Below, piece after piece: positions 25,701-36,632 of a stretch of 64,000 nucleotides of DNA; position 1 is the stretch's first letter, and each line of letters begins with the position of its first letter. A program made the position numbers and the translations under genes. The notes beneath the pieces were generated by a model. It was not told the origin of the DNA, ran no database searches, and saw nothing but the letters and a program-made list of their open reading frames with translations. Source of the stretch: Nematostella vectensis (taxonomy: Eukaryota > Cnidaria > Anthozoa > Actiniaria > Edwardsiidae); contig NC_064046.1 in NCBI RefSeq assembly GCF_932526225.1, forward strand, positions 4,278,001 through 4,342,000, given 5' to 3'.

Positions 25701-28689
25701 AATCCCCTGCTCTATCCCCTAATGTCTTTAGTAAGATGCTAAGTCAATCCCCTACTCTATCCCCTAATGTCTTTAGTATGATGCTAAGTCAATCCCCTAC
25801 TCTATTCCCTAATGTCTTTAGTATGATGCTAAGTCAATCCCCTGCTCTATCCCCTAATGTCTTTAGTATAATGCTAAGTCAATCCCCTGCTCTACTCCCT
25901 AATGTCTTTAGTACGATGCTAAGTCAATCCCCTGCTCTATCCCCTAATGTCTTTAGTATAATGCTAAGTCAATCCCCTGCACTATCCCCTAATGTCTTTA
26001 GTATAATGCTAAGTCAATCCCCTACTCTATCCCCTAATGTCTTTAGTATAATGCTAAGTCAATCCACTGCTCTATCCCCTAATGTCTTTAGTACGATGCT
26101 AAGTCAATCCCCTACTCTATCCCCTAATGTCATTAGTATAATGCTAAGTCAATCCACTGCTCTATCCCCTAATGTCTTTAGTAAGATGCTAAGTCAATCC
26201 CCTACTCTATCCCCTAATGTCTTTAGTAAGATGCTAAGTCAATCCCCTACTCTATCCCCTAATGTCTTTAGTATGATGCTAAGTCAATCCCCTGCTCTAT
26301 TCCCTAATGTCTTTAGTAAGATGCTAAGTCAATCCCCTGCTCTATCCCCTAATGTCATTAGTATAATGCTAAGTCAATCCCCTACTCTATCCCCTAATGT
26401 CTTTAGTATAATGCTAAGTCAATCCCCTACTCTATCCCCTAATGTCTTTAGTATGATGCTAAGTCAATTGTTTATTTCCGGTTGATTACGTAACAATCTC
26501 AGATTATTTTTAATGGAGGATGAGAAATTTTTTTTAGAATTCCAAAAGCAGTGTGCCTATTGGAAGTTTTTTTCAGGATGTAACTAATAATTCAAATTGG
26601 ATTAGCCTGTTACAAAGCTCAGATTCTAATAGATTCTTCTGTCTCTTTTCAGTTGAGGCTTGTGTTGGCCCCCAGAAGTAAACTGGTGACGATGCAGCTT
26701 TAAGATCCCGAGTGATGATAACGAAAGAAAGTGCTAGTCACCGAATATTTACTTACTTGTGAGAGTTTATCCACACTGTCCAACTTATTCCCTTCATCTA
26801 TTGTCACCTCCATAGGCTCCCCTCCAGTAGCATCCTCAAACAGAAGCTTCACACCACCCTCTTGTGACATGTCTACTTTTTCAAATCTTGTCAACGAGGA
26901 GGCACCAGTTTTTTTCAACCAAGGAATGTAATGATTGTCTGTGCGTGGGTCATCTGATAAAAGGAATGTCATTCCCTGGAAAGAGATCCAAGAAGGATTA
27001 CAATACAATAAGTGTGTAATAATACTGAAAGAGTTTTCTGTAGTGGGTATTTTCCATTACCCGGGGTGGAGACTCCCCGTAAAAGAAGACAGGAGTGATT
27101 GTCCTATCCTTTAGGGTGTAAAATTCTACCAATTACTATCCATTAGAAGGAATGTTTTCCCTAATGGATCATCCAATCCAAACAACAGGCCTAAAATATC
27201 ACAACATGGAATGTGCTTGATGGCAGTGTCTTAGGCAACAAAATCCTCAAAAACTGATATGTTTCATTTGCTCTCTTAGATTTAAAAATTCCTTTAACCA
27301 CACCTAATGTGCTATGTTTTAGGGGTAAGATATGCTGTTGACAATACCCATAGCGCTGTCTCTTAAGCCCCATCTACACTAACAATTTTTTGTTGACAAT
27401 TTTCATGTGACAATTTTTATTTGCTAGTGTAGATGGAGCAATTTTTATGTGACAACTATAGTAGCTCAAAAGCTAGCAGGTTTGCTTTTTCTCTGCAATT
27501 AAAAATTGTCACACATGAAAAATTGCTAGTGTAGATGCCAACAAATATGGTTGTCAACTAAAAATCGTTAGTGTAGATGGGGCTTTAGGGTTAAATTTTT
27601 TGCTGACCATCACCCAAAACTGCTTTTATGGGAGTCACACCTCCGTGAAACTACATTTTTACCTTGCAGTTAGAATGACCACACACCACCACATTTTCCA
27701 CCTTGCCTTCCTGTATAGCCATCTGAAGTGCAGCAAGCTCACTACATGATCCTACATCTCCATATAGCTTAGCGTGTGGTAGGAGGTTTCCTGCTGTTCG
27801 CACGACAAACATGTCACCAGGCTCACTACTCATGTAGGTCTCTGGCATAATGCGACAGTCAACACATGCAACCAGCACAGTCTTAGGCTAGTGAGAATAA
27901 GAGTATCATTGATATTATTTATATTATAAAAGTTAATCTTAAAAAGTGTAAAAAAAAGCATTCCATCAGCTGACGTGGGAAAACCAATGCGATATTTCCA
28001 ATCAAATTTGGTAAATAAAAAGATTGCGATTTTAGCAAATTTGCCTGCCAATATCAAATGAAAACAATAACAGAGGTGTGGCTGACCAGGGTCTTTTTAA
28101 TCTAATAACAAAACAGATAAACCTTTTATCAGAGAAATAAATCAACATATTGACCTTGGTTGGATAGCCAATATATATTATCAGTGAAACTGACCCCCCC
28201 CCCCCCCCCCCAAGATCTGATTGTGTTACTTTTTCTCCCAGGTAAACTTCTCATGATCTTCTGATACAACTGTTGTTCTTTAATCACAATTTTTCTGTTT
28301 TTCTAGATAAGACCTCTCGTAAACAAAGACGAGCAATAATGGCAATTAAAAAACAAGCAATCAATAAATAATGTAGAACTTAAGACAAGGTTTTTTCTTC
28401 TTTAAAACAAATAAGTATATCATTATCATAGTATCACGATCTCTGTCAAAAAACTGAAAGCTTGTTACTACAACTCTTATGAACAAACACATATAATCTA
28501 ATAAAATCTAAAACTTTTTTTTAATTTCCGGCCTAGAAATGAAACAATTTGTTTGCGAGAGAAACCAACTGTTCATTGTTGATGTTATGAACTTACCGCT
28601 ACTTTTTCGGCAACTTCCCGCAAACTAGGCAACAGCGAGGGTCGAAGAACATGTCGAAATCGCACAACGCCCTGTAGTATTTTTTCCAT
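22733..28689 (-). CDS. Beta-class carbonic anhydrase, four exons, 244 aa
   Basis: Exons in coding order: 28597-28689, 27663-27887, 26757-26975, 22733-22930. All junctions are GT-AG and in phase 0, and total coding length closes exactly at 244 residues. It catalyses zinc-dependent interconversion of CO2 and bicarbonate. The metal site of beta-CAs is visible: Cys39, Asp41 and Arg43 in ACVDCR, and His102 and Cys105 in CGHSNCK. GDMFVVRTAGNLLPH is the family's core strand. The start MEKILQGVVRFRH matches the usual beginning of animal beta-CAs, and the C-terminus (LYGLWFDIKEGEMYMFSR) is also typical. There is no convincing long mitochondrial presequence, though many animal homologues are mitochondrial. 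Intron 2 carries a MITE and intron 3 a 3.5-kb minisatellite. A GC box (GGGCGGG) lies at about 28863-28869, upstream of the start. Confidence 0.93.
22953..26468. repeat. 45-bp minisatellite, ~78 units, in carbonic anhydrase intron 3
   Basis: Units read GTATAATGCTAAGTCAATCC followed by CCT(A/G)CTCTATCCCCTAATGTC and TTTA or ATTA. Because 45 is a multiple of three and the units lack stops, the plus strand shows long artefactual frames repeating MLSQSPALSPNVFSI. These break wherever a unit has lost a base. The right half contains a higher-order repeat: variant units (for example the one with CTCTACCCCCCAATG at about 24587 and 25487) recur at exactly 900 bp, i.e. 20 units. The array lies antisense within an intron of the beta-CA gene. 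Confidence 0.95.
27366..27584. mobile_element. MITE, family copy 1, in carbonic anhydrase intron 2
   Basis: A 219-bp element with inverted ends AGCCCCATCTACACTAACAA (left) and AGCCCCATCTACACTAACGA (right, complement), flanked by TTA at 27363-27365 and 27585-27587. The interior contains GACAATTTTCATGTGACAAT and an AAAGCTAGCAGGTTTGC core shared with the second copy at 60907-61148. The TTA duplication suggests a Harbinger-type transposase; no coding region is present. Confidence 0.85.
28062..28110 (+). repeat. Dispersed repeat fragment (also at 16862)
   Basis: Starts ATGAAAACAATAACAGAGGT followed by GTGGCTGACCAGGG, matching 16862-16912. It sits in intron 1 of the carbonic anhydrase gene, antisense to it. 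Confidence 0.55.
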
Positions 28690-29262
28690 TTTCACCCTCG
28701 TTGCGTGCAGAAATCGAACTTTCCTTCGATTTTCGAGTCGACTTTGACTGTGATAAGTCTTTTGGCACGCAAAGGATCTTGTGTGGCCAGCGGAGAGAGC
28801 AGTGGGCTCACGTACGTTCCTAATAATGTGGGTTACCTGTGTTTCCCGTGCGTAACCCGAGAGGGCGGGCCACAAAAATTAAAAAATCTATATCCTCTCC
28901 CCCTACGGGTTTCACACCACTTTTACCAAATGCACCTTGCATTTGGTAGTACACGTTGTAGAACTGCCTTTTGCCAAAAACAACTTCGCTGTTTGCAACA
29001 TCAACATTTTTTTTTAAATATGTCAGAAGATCATGAGTATCTTGAAAATGTGCATTAAAAAGGATCCCATTTAGACAAAGTAGATTAAAGTTAATCTTCC
29101 CGGGGGGGGGGGGGAGGGTTACTGATAAAAAACGGAAAAACTGTTGAACACCCCCTAAGGAATAGCAGTTGGTCGAATTTTAACCCTATGAGATATCAGA
29201 ATCGGGAATATCCTTAACATCCCATAAGAGACAGCAGTTGGTCGAAATTTTATACCCTTTAA
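28690..29262. other. Intergenic DNA between carbonic anhydrase and the Kolobok element
   Basis: Includes the carbonic anhydrase promoter side and a poly-G run at about 29101-29114. A duplicated phrase (AGCAGTTGGTCGAA at about 29166 and 29234) lies immediately left of the transposon, so the target may itself be an older repeat. A 117-codon plus-strand frame at 28705-29058 has no recognisable domain. Confidence 0.5.
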
Positions 29263-32200
29263 GGCGGGGGTCTACCTGAACTCATAGCAAATTGAGTGGT
29301 GTTGCAAAAAAAATCACAACTGTCAAAGTTTTCATCATAACTATAGCAAACCATATATCATTGGAAAGGTTATGAGATGACGATTCTGATTTTATATTTT
29401 ATTCCGTGAAATATGACAATGTAATTTGATACCAGGCTTTCAAAAAAAAACATGCTGAGTAAGGAGAGTTTTTATTTAAGAAAAAATAACTCCTTGCAGA
29501 TTGAATGGAATTTCGATTTTTCTTCATTGTACTATTGCTAGAACACTAATAATTAAAATGAGTTGAGGAAATTTTGGAATTCCAAAAAATTAGCCAATAG
29601 AAGTCATTTAAATTTGCATAATAGGAAAATTGACTTCATCAGTCCATAACTTTCTTTTAAAAAATTAAAGAGGAAATCCCTCAACTCATTTTAATCACCT
29701 CAGTTATATCTATCAATGCTGAAAGTTTGAGGTCAATTGAACAAATTCTTGAAGAGATATCTTTTCTTGAAGCCCGAAAAGCAAAAATTCGGGAAAATGC
29801 CTTTAAAGTTGACAATAATCACAAAAACGCTGTTTCTTATCATATAAGCAATGTTCTTGAAAATATTTTAGCTAAAAGGCTCCAGACTCGTAAGTAACAC
29901 CCTCAGCACTCCTTAGAGCCTCCTCCCTGCGTACTCTGCGCATCTGGGTGGCCTGTCTTTTCTTCTTTGCCTTTTCAGACACTTGCCTGTCTGCTTTCTG
30001 CACCCGCTTTCTGTCCTTAAGAAGGGATCCCTGCTTTGTATGGCTGCCAGCAGGAATCAAAAGACTCTCCATCACTTTCTCCCTACTAGCAGCCCCCCCA
30101 TGAAAATGGCAGACAGCAGATGCTGCTGCAAATCGCACCACCTTTGGGCCATGGTGCTTGTGTTTTGGGCATCGGGCCCAAACCAACGAATTAATACATT
30201 CGTTAGGGTTCTGTGTCTTTCCACGAACACATCTCTTCAGTAAATCAGTCTCACTCAAGCTCATGTATACTGGCCGCAGTACCTCTAGAAAAACCTCAGG
30301 TAAGCAGTCTGCTGAGTCGTAACTGGAGGTACCGGTGGCTTCGTCCTGTTGGAACTTACACCAGGAATTTGCCCCTTTTGGGCAGTATTGATGCTGTTTT
30401 TTAAGATCCGGCATCCCAATATTGTGGTGTAGAGATGCGATTATATTCTTTTTCATCGCATATACTGCCACATCAATGTCTCTTTCTGTGGGATTAGTAT
30501 CTTGCACAGTGTTCTGGCGAATTGCCAGACCATACTCCTTTTGGAGTTTTTTTATCTTGGCCTCTGTGAGGCGGCCACGGCCACCAATCGTATGGCCATC
30601 ATCTAGCTTCCCTTTTCTCCTACTCTTCAACTGGAGCAACCGCTTTCCCATCCTTTTTTGCACGTGCCCCACACAGTCTAATTTTTCCACCCTACATTCA
30701 TCGTAGATGTCTTGGACAGAGTTGTGTGATTTACTGTCCCCATCGCAAATCATCCACTTGTACCTCATGTTGTGGCGTTCTATGGATCTACTCCAGAGCA
30801 CAACAGCACCCTCTGCCTCCATGGCAGGAGAACTTCCAACAAAGTTTATGTCACATGCACCTGAAGCCACATGTTCTAGTATCCAATCCTCAAACTCTCC
30901 ATCATCAGAAATTTTGCCTCTGTTTATGGTACATGTCTGGCATTGTTTGGAGAGGACATGGTAGTCTAGGACCTCTCCAGTGTCTATAGAAATAGCAAAA
31001 ACCACTCCAGTGAGTGATGTGAAGCCTCTCTTGGCCCAGGTTCCATCAAAACTGACAGCCACGTCAAGAAGCTCAAACTCCTTGCCATCATCTCCTATCA
31101 GCTTCTGACGCAGTCTTTTTGCGGCCGAACACATTTCACGTCTTCCCTCCTCTTCCTGAGCATTGACAATTATGTCCAATTGTTTGTAATATGCTGCTTT
31201 GCTAACGCATGGCATATTCATGACTCTGCAAAATGAAGCAAGTCCCTCATATCCATTTCCACTTTCCAGGGAGTGGTACACTACTCGCCGGTTGACATCG
31301 AAAGACTTGCCTCTTTGGTGGATTTGACTTGATGTTGTCAGAGTTTCAGTTTCATGACAGGAACTGCACTTAACCTCGAAAGAGGATTTCAGCCCTGCCC
31401 TTGCTGAAGTAGTTTCTTTTATTTCAAGTTTACCTGCAATAAAGCAAACACTTAGAATCGCTAGCTAATGAATCAGCCATTGATTCAAACAGAATAATTG
31501 TTACTTATAATATGAGTCTTACAGTCCCGCTGAGTTCAAGAAATCATAAGGTCACGTATTCTGTGTATATAGTAATTTCCAAATCTGAGACCAATCATAT
31601 AAACTAAATCACTATATTGAGCTTATCAGCGAAAACAAAATGATGTTATTTTTCAAAATACTCACCTTCTTCGCATCTATGAACATCGGAAAGATATGAA
31701 GAGAGGCATCCCAAGTCCACGACTCGATATTCGCAGGCTTCAGCATCATCACCAGATACCTCCTCGTGGTCTGAGTCAAATTTTGAAAGGCTTTGATCGT
31801 CCGAAGAAAACTCTCCGTCAAAGCTTTCATTGTAGCCATGGTCGCTAAGCTTCTTTCTAGAAGCACTTGCTGGAGCTTGTTCACTGTGATCTGGAGTATA
31901 ATCTGCCGATCGAGAGTGTGAGGGTCCTGGTTCTTCGACGAGGCCACGAGTTGTTTGAGAGCTTTCATCTCTGTCTGAGCGGTTCAGCTCCTGTTTTTGC
32001 TTGCCGTAAAACACGCGTTTTCTTTTCTTTCGGTACGTAGATGAGTCTTTTTCTCCGACCATTATTTTTCAAGGTGTTTTAAAGAGTTGATATGAGTTGT
32101 ATATAGCTTTGAGGATCGCGGTTCGATAAGTTTCGAAGTTTTGCTGGATTTTGCACATATATATCCCATAATAGTTGTGTATTTTGCTGTCAACCGCTGG

Positions 32201-32474
32201 ACAGTTGTTTCAAGAGAGATTTGAGGAGGTTTGTATGGCGATTGGGCCCCATTGGAGTAGAAAAAATGCGCCGAATTCAAAAGAAACAGTAATCGTTGCC
32301 ATGGCAACGTGATCTTCAAACTTGACACAACTTTTTAAAAGCGCTCGGGCTTATCGAAAAAGAGTCAGGACAGTTGTAAGACAACATTGAATTGATAAAG
32401 GAATAGCCGAATATGATATTTATCGAAAAAAATTTTTTTTGATGTCTGTAGTGAGTTTCAGGTAGACCCCCGCC
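29263..32474. mobile_element. Complete Kolobok DNA transposon with TTAA target duplication
   Basis: A 3212-bp element bounded by TTAA at 29259-29262 and 32475-32478. Both ends begin GGCGGGGGTCTACCTGAA (18 identical bases), then (A)CTCA. A second inverted pair (AAAATGAGTTGAGG near 29555 versus its complement near 29683) forms a subterminal hairpin at the left end. It encodes the minus-strand transposase described separately. TTAA duplication with a transposase of this domain type defines the Kolobok superfamily. The intact ends, duplication and frame suggest a young, possibly mobile copy. Confidence 0.9.
29872..32062 (-). CDS. Kolobok-type transposase, two exons, 652 aa
   Basis: Exon 1 is 31666-32062 and exon 2 is 29872-31433; the GT-AG intron (31434-31665) splits a Gly codon and the frame is open throughout. 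It should cut and paste the surrounding element at TTAA sites in the nucleus. Residues 1-130 are charged and Ser-rich. A CxxC zinc motif follows (VKCSSCHE), then FDVNRRVVYHSLESGNGYEG, which opens the domain listed in Pfam as Mutator-like transposase domain. Candidate catalytic acidic residues are Asp262 (SFDGTW), Asp363 (ICDGDSKSH) and Glu544 (NPNECINSLVW). The C-terminus is a Lys/Arg-rich tail. Conserved Cys/His pairs (CPKHKHH, CHFH) sit after the Glu. No stop or frameshift is visible. The domain name rests on memory of the family; the TTAA duplications support Kolobok independently. Confidence 0.88.
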
Positions 32475-32478
32475 TTAA

Positions 32479-33387
32479 GATAGGCAATCACCCCTGTCTA
32501 CTTTTCTGGAGAGTCCCCCCCTTGGTCTGTCACCCCATGTGCCTTCCCCTAGCTATGAGGGGTAAGCCCTATGTATCAAGAAAAAGGGAAAGCATCAATC
32601 ATTTTGATCTTTATCTAGAATGACCTTGACCTTTGTCTATCATGACCTTGACTATTGCACTTTCTATTCCTTTCCTCTCATTTTTATATGATGTATAGGT
32701 AATAACATGGGGCCGAGTAAAATTTGGGATTAATTGAACTATTATTTAATAGTTTTCAAAAAACTAGTTCAATAATCTGAAATTTTACTTAGCCCCCTAA
32801 TAGAAGTGAAATTAATCACAAATTCGATTAGGCTAGTTTTAAGATGTTTTCTTTATAAACATTTGATGTAGTGAGTAAAATAACCTGCTATTAACCAGCT
32901 CCAATATAGAGGTTTTCACAAATATCTTGTGTGTGTGTGTTTTTTTTAATATTGGCAACCCTGTGCCTAGAGAATATTTTAAACACAACATTTCTTAATT
33001 ACTTTGAAGCTAACTAAAAGCAAAATTGTTGGCAGCTCAATTATGAAACCTTTTTATAGAAAATGCTGATACAACATGTAGGGAACTGTACATATGTTTA
33101 ACAAACTCCATTGACGATTTTGTATATTAGGGAAGGACCATTTGATATTTGATGGGGGGAATGGCTGTTTTTCCCCCGATAAAAATCGAATAATGCTCAG
33201 GCCCTTATAAAACTGATCAAGCAAAGACTGTGAGAAAATAAAATCGCCACATCCTTTTGAGAAAAAAAAATCAAGCAACAAAATTGTCCAGGAAAAAAAA
33301 TCAAGCAAACAAAACTAGCCACTCCACCGTCAAATATAAAGGGCCTGTCACTTAGTGCAGATATTCAAATTTCAATCTTTAAAAAAA
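32479..33387. other. Intergenic DNA between Kolobok and the Rab gene
   Basis: No gene is visible. It holds a small hairpin element (listed separately) and CCTTGACCTTTGTCTA/ATGACCTTGAC phrases repeated at about 32620-32655. The Rab 3' UTR should lie at the right end; no canonical AATAAA on the minus strand was found close to the stop codon. Confidence 0.45.
32709..32796. mobile_element. Short foldback/MITE, 88 bp
   Basis: Arms GGGGCCGAGTAAAATTTGGG and GGGGCTAAGTAAAATTTCAG (complement of the right arm) pair through GATTA-TTGAACTA-T to give a near-complete hairpin. A target duplication is not certain. It is too small to encode anything. Confidence 0.6.
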
Positions 33388-36207
33388 TCAGTTTGAAGTC
33401 CCACTACTACAGCAGTTTCCAGACTTATTAGGTCTTTCCTCTGGTCGAAATGTGCCAATCTTCTTGTGGTGGTACGGCACTTCCATGTTCTCATGGGGTA
33501 GTTTTTTACCTGGTGACATGGGCATGGTGACATGAGTACATGGTATCAATCAGGCCTTAGGCTGATATGAGGTGGTGCATTTTTAGGCATCCCCAGTTCA
33601 AAGTACAAATACTGTAGTGAATAGAAACCAAGTTTTCACTGAGCCAAAAGTACATCCTTAAGTTGCACTCGCCTAGGTTTCCGTCTTCATTTTAAATTAA
33701 TTTTTAATAGCACACATCTAAAAAAAATCATTACATAAGGCAGTGGAGGTTGGGTGGAATTCCACCTCCCGCACATGTCCAGTCTATGGTCCTGGAGATC
33801 CTGAATTCCATCAGAGGGGGGGAAGGCGGGGTTCACATTATGGTCATAACAAGTACAATAATTTCACAAGACGTTCATGTTCGAAGTTTGTTATAAATCA
33901 ATACGCAAACTATGGGGGTAGTGGATGAAACTTACATAGTTCCTCAAACAACCAATGTACATTCTTAGATGTGAGCGCACTTGTCTCTGCAAATATTGCA
34001 TCAACACTTCCGGCAAAGTCCTGTGCATCTTGCACTTGCACCTGAAGTTTAAAATATTTAATAAATATTAATAGATGTTATGTGGCAGTGGTGGAATCAA
34101 GGACCTTAGCTGACAACGTATTAAAGCTTAAATTCCCAAATTTACCCCTCCTACCACCACCAGCCTTTGGAAAGATGCCCCCCCTGAAATCCTGTATGTG
34201 CCATGTAGTAATTTCAGAGTTGGTCTTCTTTTTTTGAGCCTTGAGTTCAAGGGTGACCTACAAGGACCCCCTGAACTGATATTTTAAACTCATTTATTAT
34301 CACCATAGCACATAGTCGCTAAAAGGAGATTTAGCATTTAGCTCATATAACTCATAAGATTATTCCAATGAGAACATAAGAGGTAAAATCTAGAATATTC
34401 TAGAATTTTCTTGGAATCATAGCCTACTAGGAAGTAGAAGGAACAATGGGTTCGCCAAAAGGAAAGAAGGAAGGGGTGGATCTTGGGGTTGGGCAAACAG
34501 GTCGTGGCTCCCCCTATTGTCAGATATTTGGCTTAAGGATAACAAGAAATATAAGGAAACCCATGGAAGAACAATTGATCAGGCCCCCTCTTTCTTGAAA
34601 ACCTTGCTTTGCCCCCCCTCCTTTTGGAACTCCTGGCCCTGCCCCTGTAAGTTATAGGAAAAGACACAACACTCACATCTCTCTGGTCTGCCTTATCACA
34701 CTTATTGCCAGCAACAGCGATAACAATATCTTGAGGTCCATAACGTTGTAGCTCTCGTATCCAAGGGCGCAATGAATGGAATGTACTCTGAAGAAAAATG
34801 AGTGAAATAAACAAAAGAAACTCACAAAGCTTTAAAGCTAAAGTAAAGTACAAATAGCATTACATACCTCTATTGTTATATCATAAACTAAAATTGCAGC
34901 AGCTGCATCACGATAATAAAGTGGAGCCAGGCTCTTGAACTACAAAAGAAAACAGAGAGGTATCAACACTGCCTGAAACTTATTTTCTCGACTATATATG
35001 TTATATATATTTATTGTAGATAAAAAAAAACAAGCGACCTACCTTTTCATCTCTACAAGCCTGTTTCGTGGTTGCCCACTCATCAGGAGATTTATTAAGA
35101 ATATATTACTACCATCACTTATATACTATCTATGTATAAAATTAACATGAAAATGGGGCGTGAAATTTGAATGGCTGTTATGATGAAATTGAATAGTTCA
35201 GCTGTTGCATAACAAGGCTTTGTTCCTGTGGCTGCATTAAGACACTAGCTCGTTACGCTTGTTTAAAGTTGATATATAAATATATATGTAACATTGTATG
35301 CAACATTTAATTGGACAGTCATCTATCTTTAACTAGAGAGGGAGTCCCAACTTCCATATTACCAGGGCTACTCAGATAGTCTGGTTTGTGGGACGTGATG
35401 CCCCAACAGTTTCAATAGTTCTACGGGAGATCCATTTGCTGCATTTCCTTTACTTGTAATTAAATTTGTATATGACATCCATGTGTTCTACAAAGCACAA
35501 GTGACCTGAGCTTTAAATCAAGTGCCTACATGTCTGTTTAGTTAGTAAGAACTGTCACAGAGTGTGGTCACTACCAGAGGGATTATTTCCTACCCAGTGG
35601 TTCTTTTACGTCCCTTTGATTCAGGATAGTGTAGGGCAGCTTGAAGAGATTGGACCTTAGGTTAGTGTCCTTATCAGAGAAGAAAGGGCTCTGCTGTATT
35701 TGGTAGAAAAATTGAAATCAATGTAAATGGATTCTTACCCTCTCTTGGCCAGCTGTATCCCAGATGTTAAATTTGTACGCCTTGTCATTAACTATCATCA
35801 TCTTTGTCATAAAGGCGGCTCTAAATCAACAGGTATGACAATAAAACAACGATTTAGAAGCGATATTCGCCAATAGTGTTGAGTTATCTCCACGATGAGC
35901 TAACACAGGAAGAAAAAACGAGAACGTTCTTTTGACTCTTACCCGATGGTTGGAGGCGATGAGGCATTGAATATATCTGAGACAAAACGATGGACAAGAC
36001 AGGACTTTCCCACTCCCGCATCCTAAAGATAATTCATGCTAAATAATACAGCCATTAAACAGGAAAAAATAGAATAGTTCTAGCATAAATGACTTAATAA
36101 TGTTTTGGGAGTAATACGATTATCGATGAGAAATTCCTAATTGTACTCACTCCTAAAAGACAAACTTTGAGTTCCCTGATCGAGTCTTGAGATCCATAGG
36201 CGCTCAT
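33388..36207 (-). CDS. Rab-family small GTPase, Rab22/31-like, seven exons, 209 aa
   Basis: Exons in coding order: 36151-36207, 35943-36022, 35739-35820, 34868-34939, 34677-34787, 33936-34041, 33388-33509; every intron is GT-AG and the frame closes at 209 codons. All GTPase motifs are present: GDAGVGKS (P-loop, 19-26), PPTIG (switch I Thr44), WDTAGQER (66-73, catalytic Gln71), NKCD (125-128) and ETSA (153-156). The N-terminal IRELKVCLLG and RYGPQDIVIAVAGNKCD are closest to Rab22A/Rab31 of the Rab5 subfamily, which control early and recycling endosome traffic. The C-terminus carries the double cysteine for geranylgeranylation (Cys202-Cys203), but six residues (SSGTSN) follow it, more than usual. 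Exon 7 was chosen because it restores the frame and the KKLP motif seen in Rab5-type proteins. Intron 3 carries a hammerhead ribozyme in sense. Confidence 0.9.
35049..35091 (-). ncRNA. Type I hammerhead ribozyme motif in a Rab intron
   Basis: Read on the minus strand, all parts are present in order. Stem I 5' strand AUCUC is followed by the core CUGAUGA. Stem II is GUGG-GCAA-CCAC with a GNRA tetraloop, then core GAAA. The short stem III is CA-GGCU-UG, then UA at the cleavage site, and stem I 3' strand is GAGAU. Cleavage is expected between 35054 and 35053. The very short stem III is the form described in Penelope-like retroelements and retrozymes. It lies in the intron between exons 3 and 4 of the Rab gene, on the transcribed strand. 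I see no reverse transcriptase nearby, so the element is probably a solo terminal repeat or remnant. Confidence 0.88.
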
Positions 36208-36632
36208 ATTTACACGTTAGGACTCTTTTGAAAATAGTTATCGAGAATTCAGGTACAATTCCGCATGATCGTTAGATAATATTGGATCTACAAAGCAAAA
36301 GAGATTTTTCGTAAACCAAAATTGACCTCTTTCCAAAACGAACAAAAATAGTCAGGCTTAGATCTCTTACTACTTCCGGCGCGGCCAGAAGACTGGAATC
36401 AGCTTGACAAAAACAAAAACAGATGAAACAAAAGTATTTTATTCAAAAAGAAAAGTGAAAATCTTTAAAGGAATATTAATTTTCACGATTTTAATAGGAA
36501 GATCTGGCAAAATGTTTTCTGATATTTATTTTCATGTTTTCAGTAGAAATCAATTCAAAAAGGGGGATACCTTTATCTTTCCATCGCGGAAGCCTGGATT
36601 CTAAGAAGTTTGTGTTGTGTTTTGGAGGGAAA
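36208..36632. promoter_or_regulatory. Head-to-head promoter region between Rab and TTLL9
   Basis: The two start codons face away from each other 425 bp apart, so both promoters must lie here or in the 5' UTRs. An ETS-type site ACTTCCGG is at 36372-36379, next to CGCGGCC, the most GC-rich point of the interval. ETS sites are typical of TATA-less bidirectional promoters. No TATA box was seen. Confidence 0.6.

Noticed and set aside
24521-26485. 654-codon plus-strand open frame of repeated MLSQSPALSPNVFSI
   Set aside because: It is a stop-free reading of the 45-bp satellite inside an intron of a gene on the other strand. The frame is broken wherever units lose a base (frames at 22907-24527), and there is no start context or unique coding sequence.
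28705-29058. 117-codon plus-strand frame upstream of carbonic anhydrase
   Set aside because: No domain, overlaps carbonic anhydrase exon 1 antisense at its start, and the residue pattern looks random.
30422-30989. Plus-strand open frames opposite the Kolobok transposase
   Set aside because: They are antisense shadows of the transposase coding frame.
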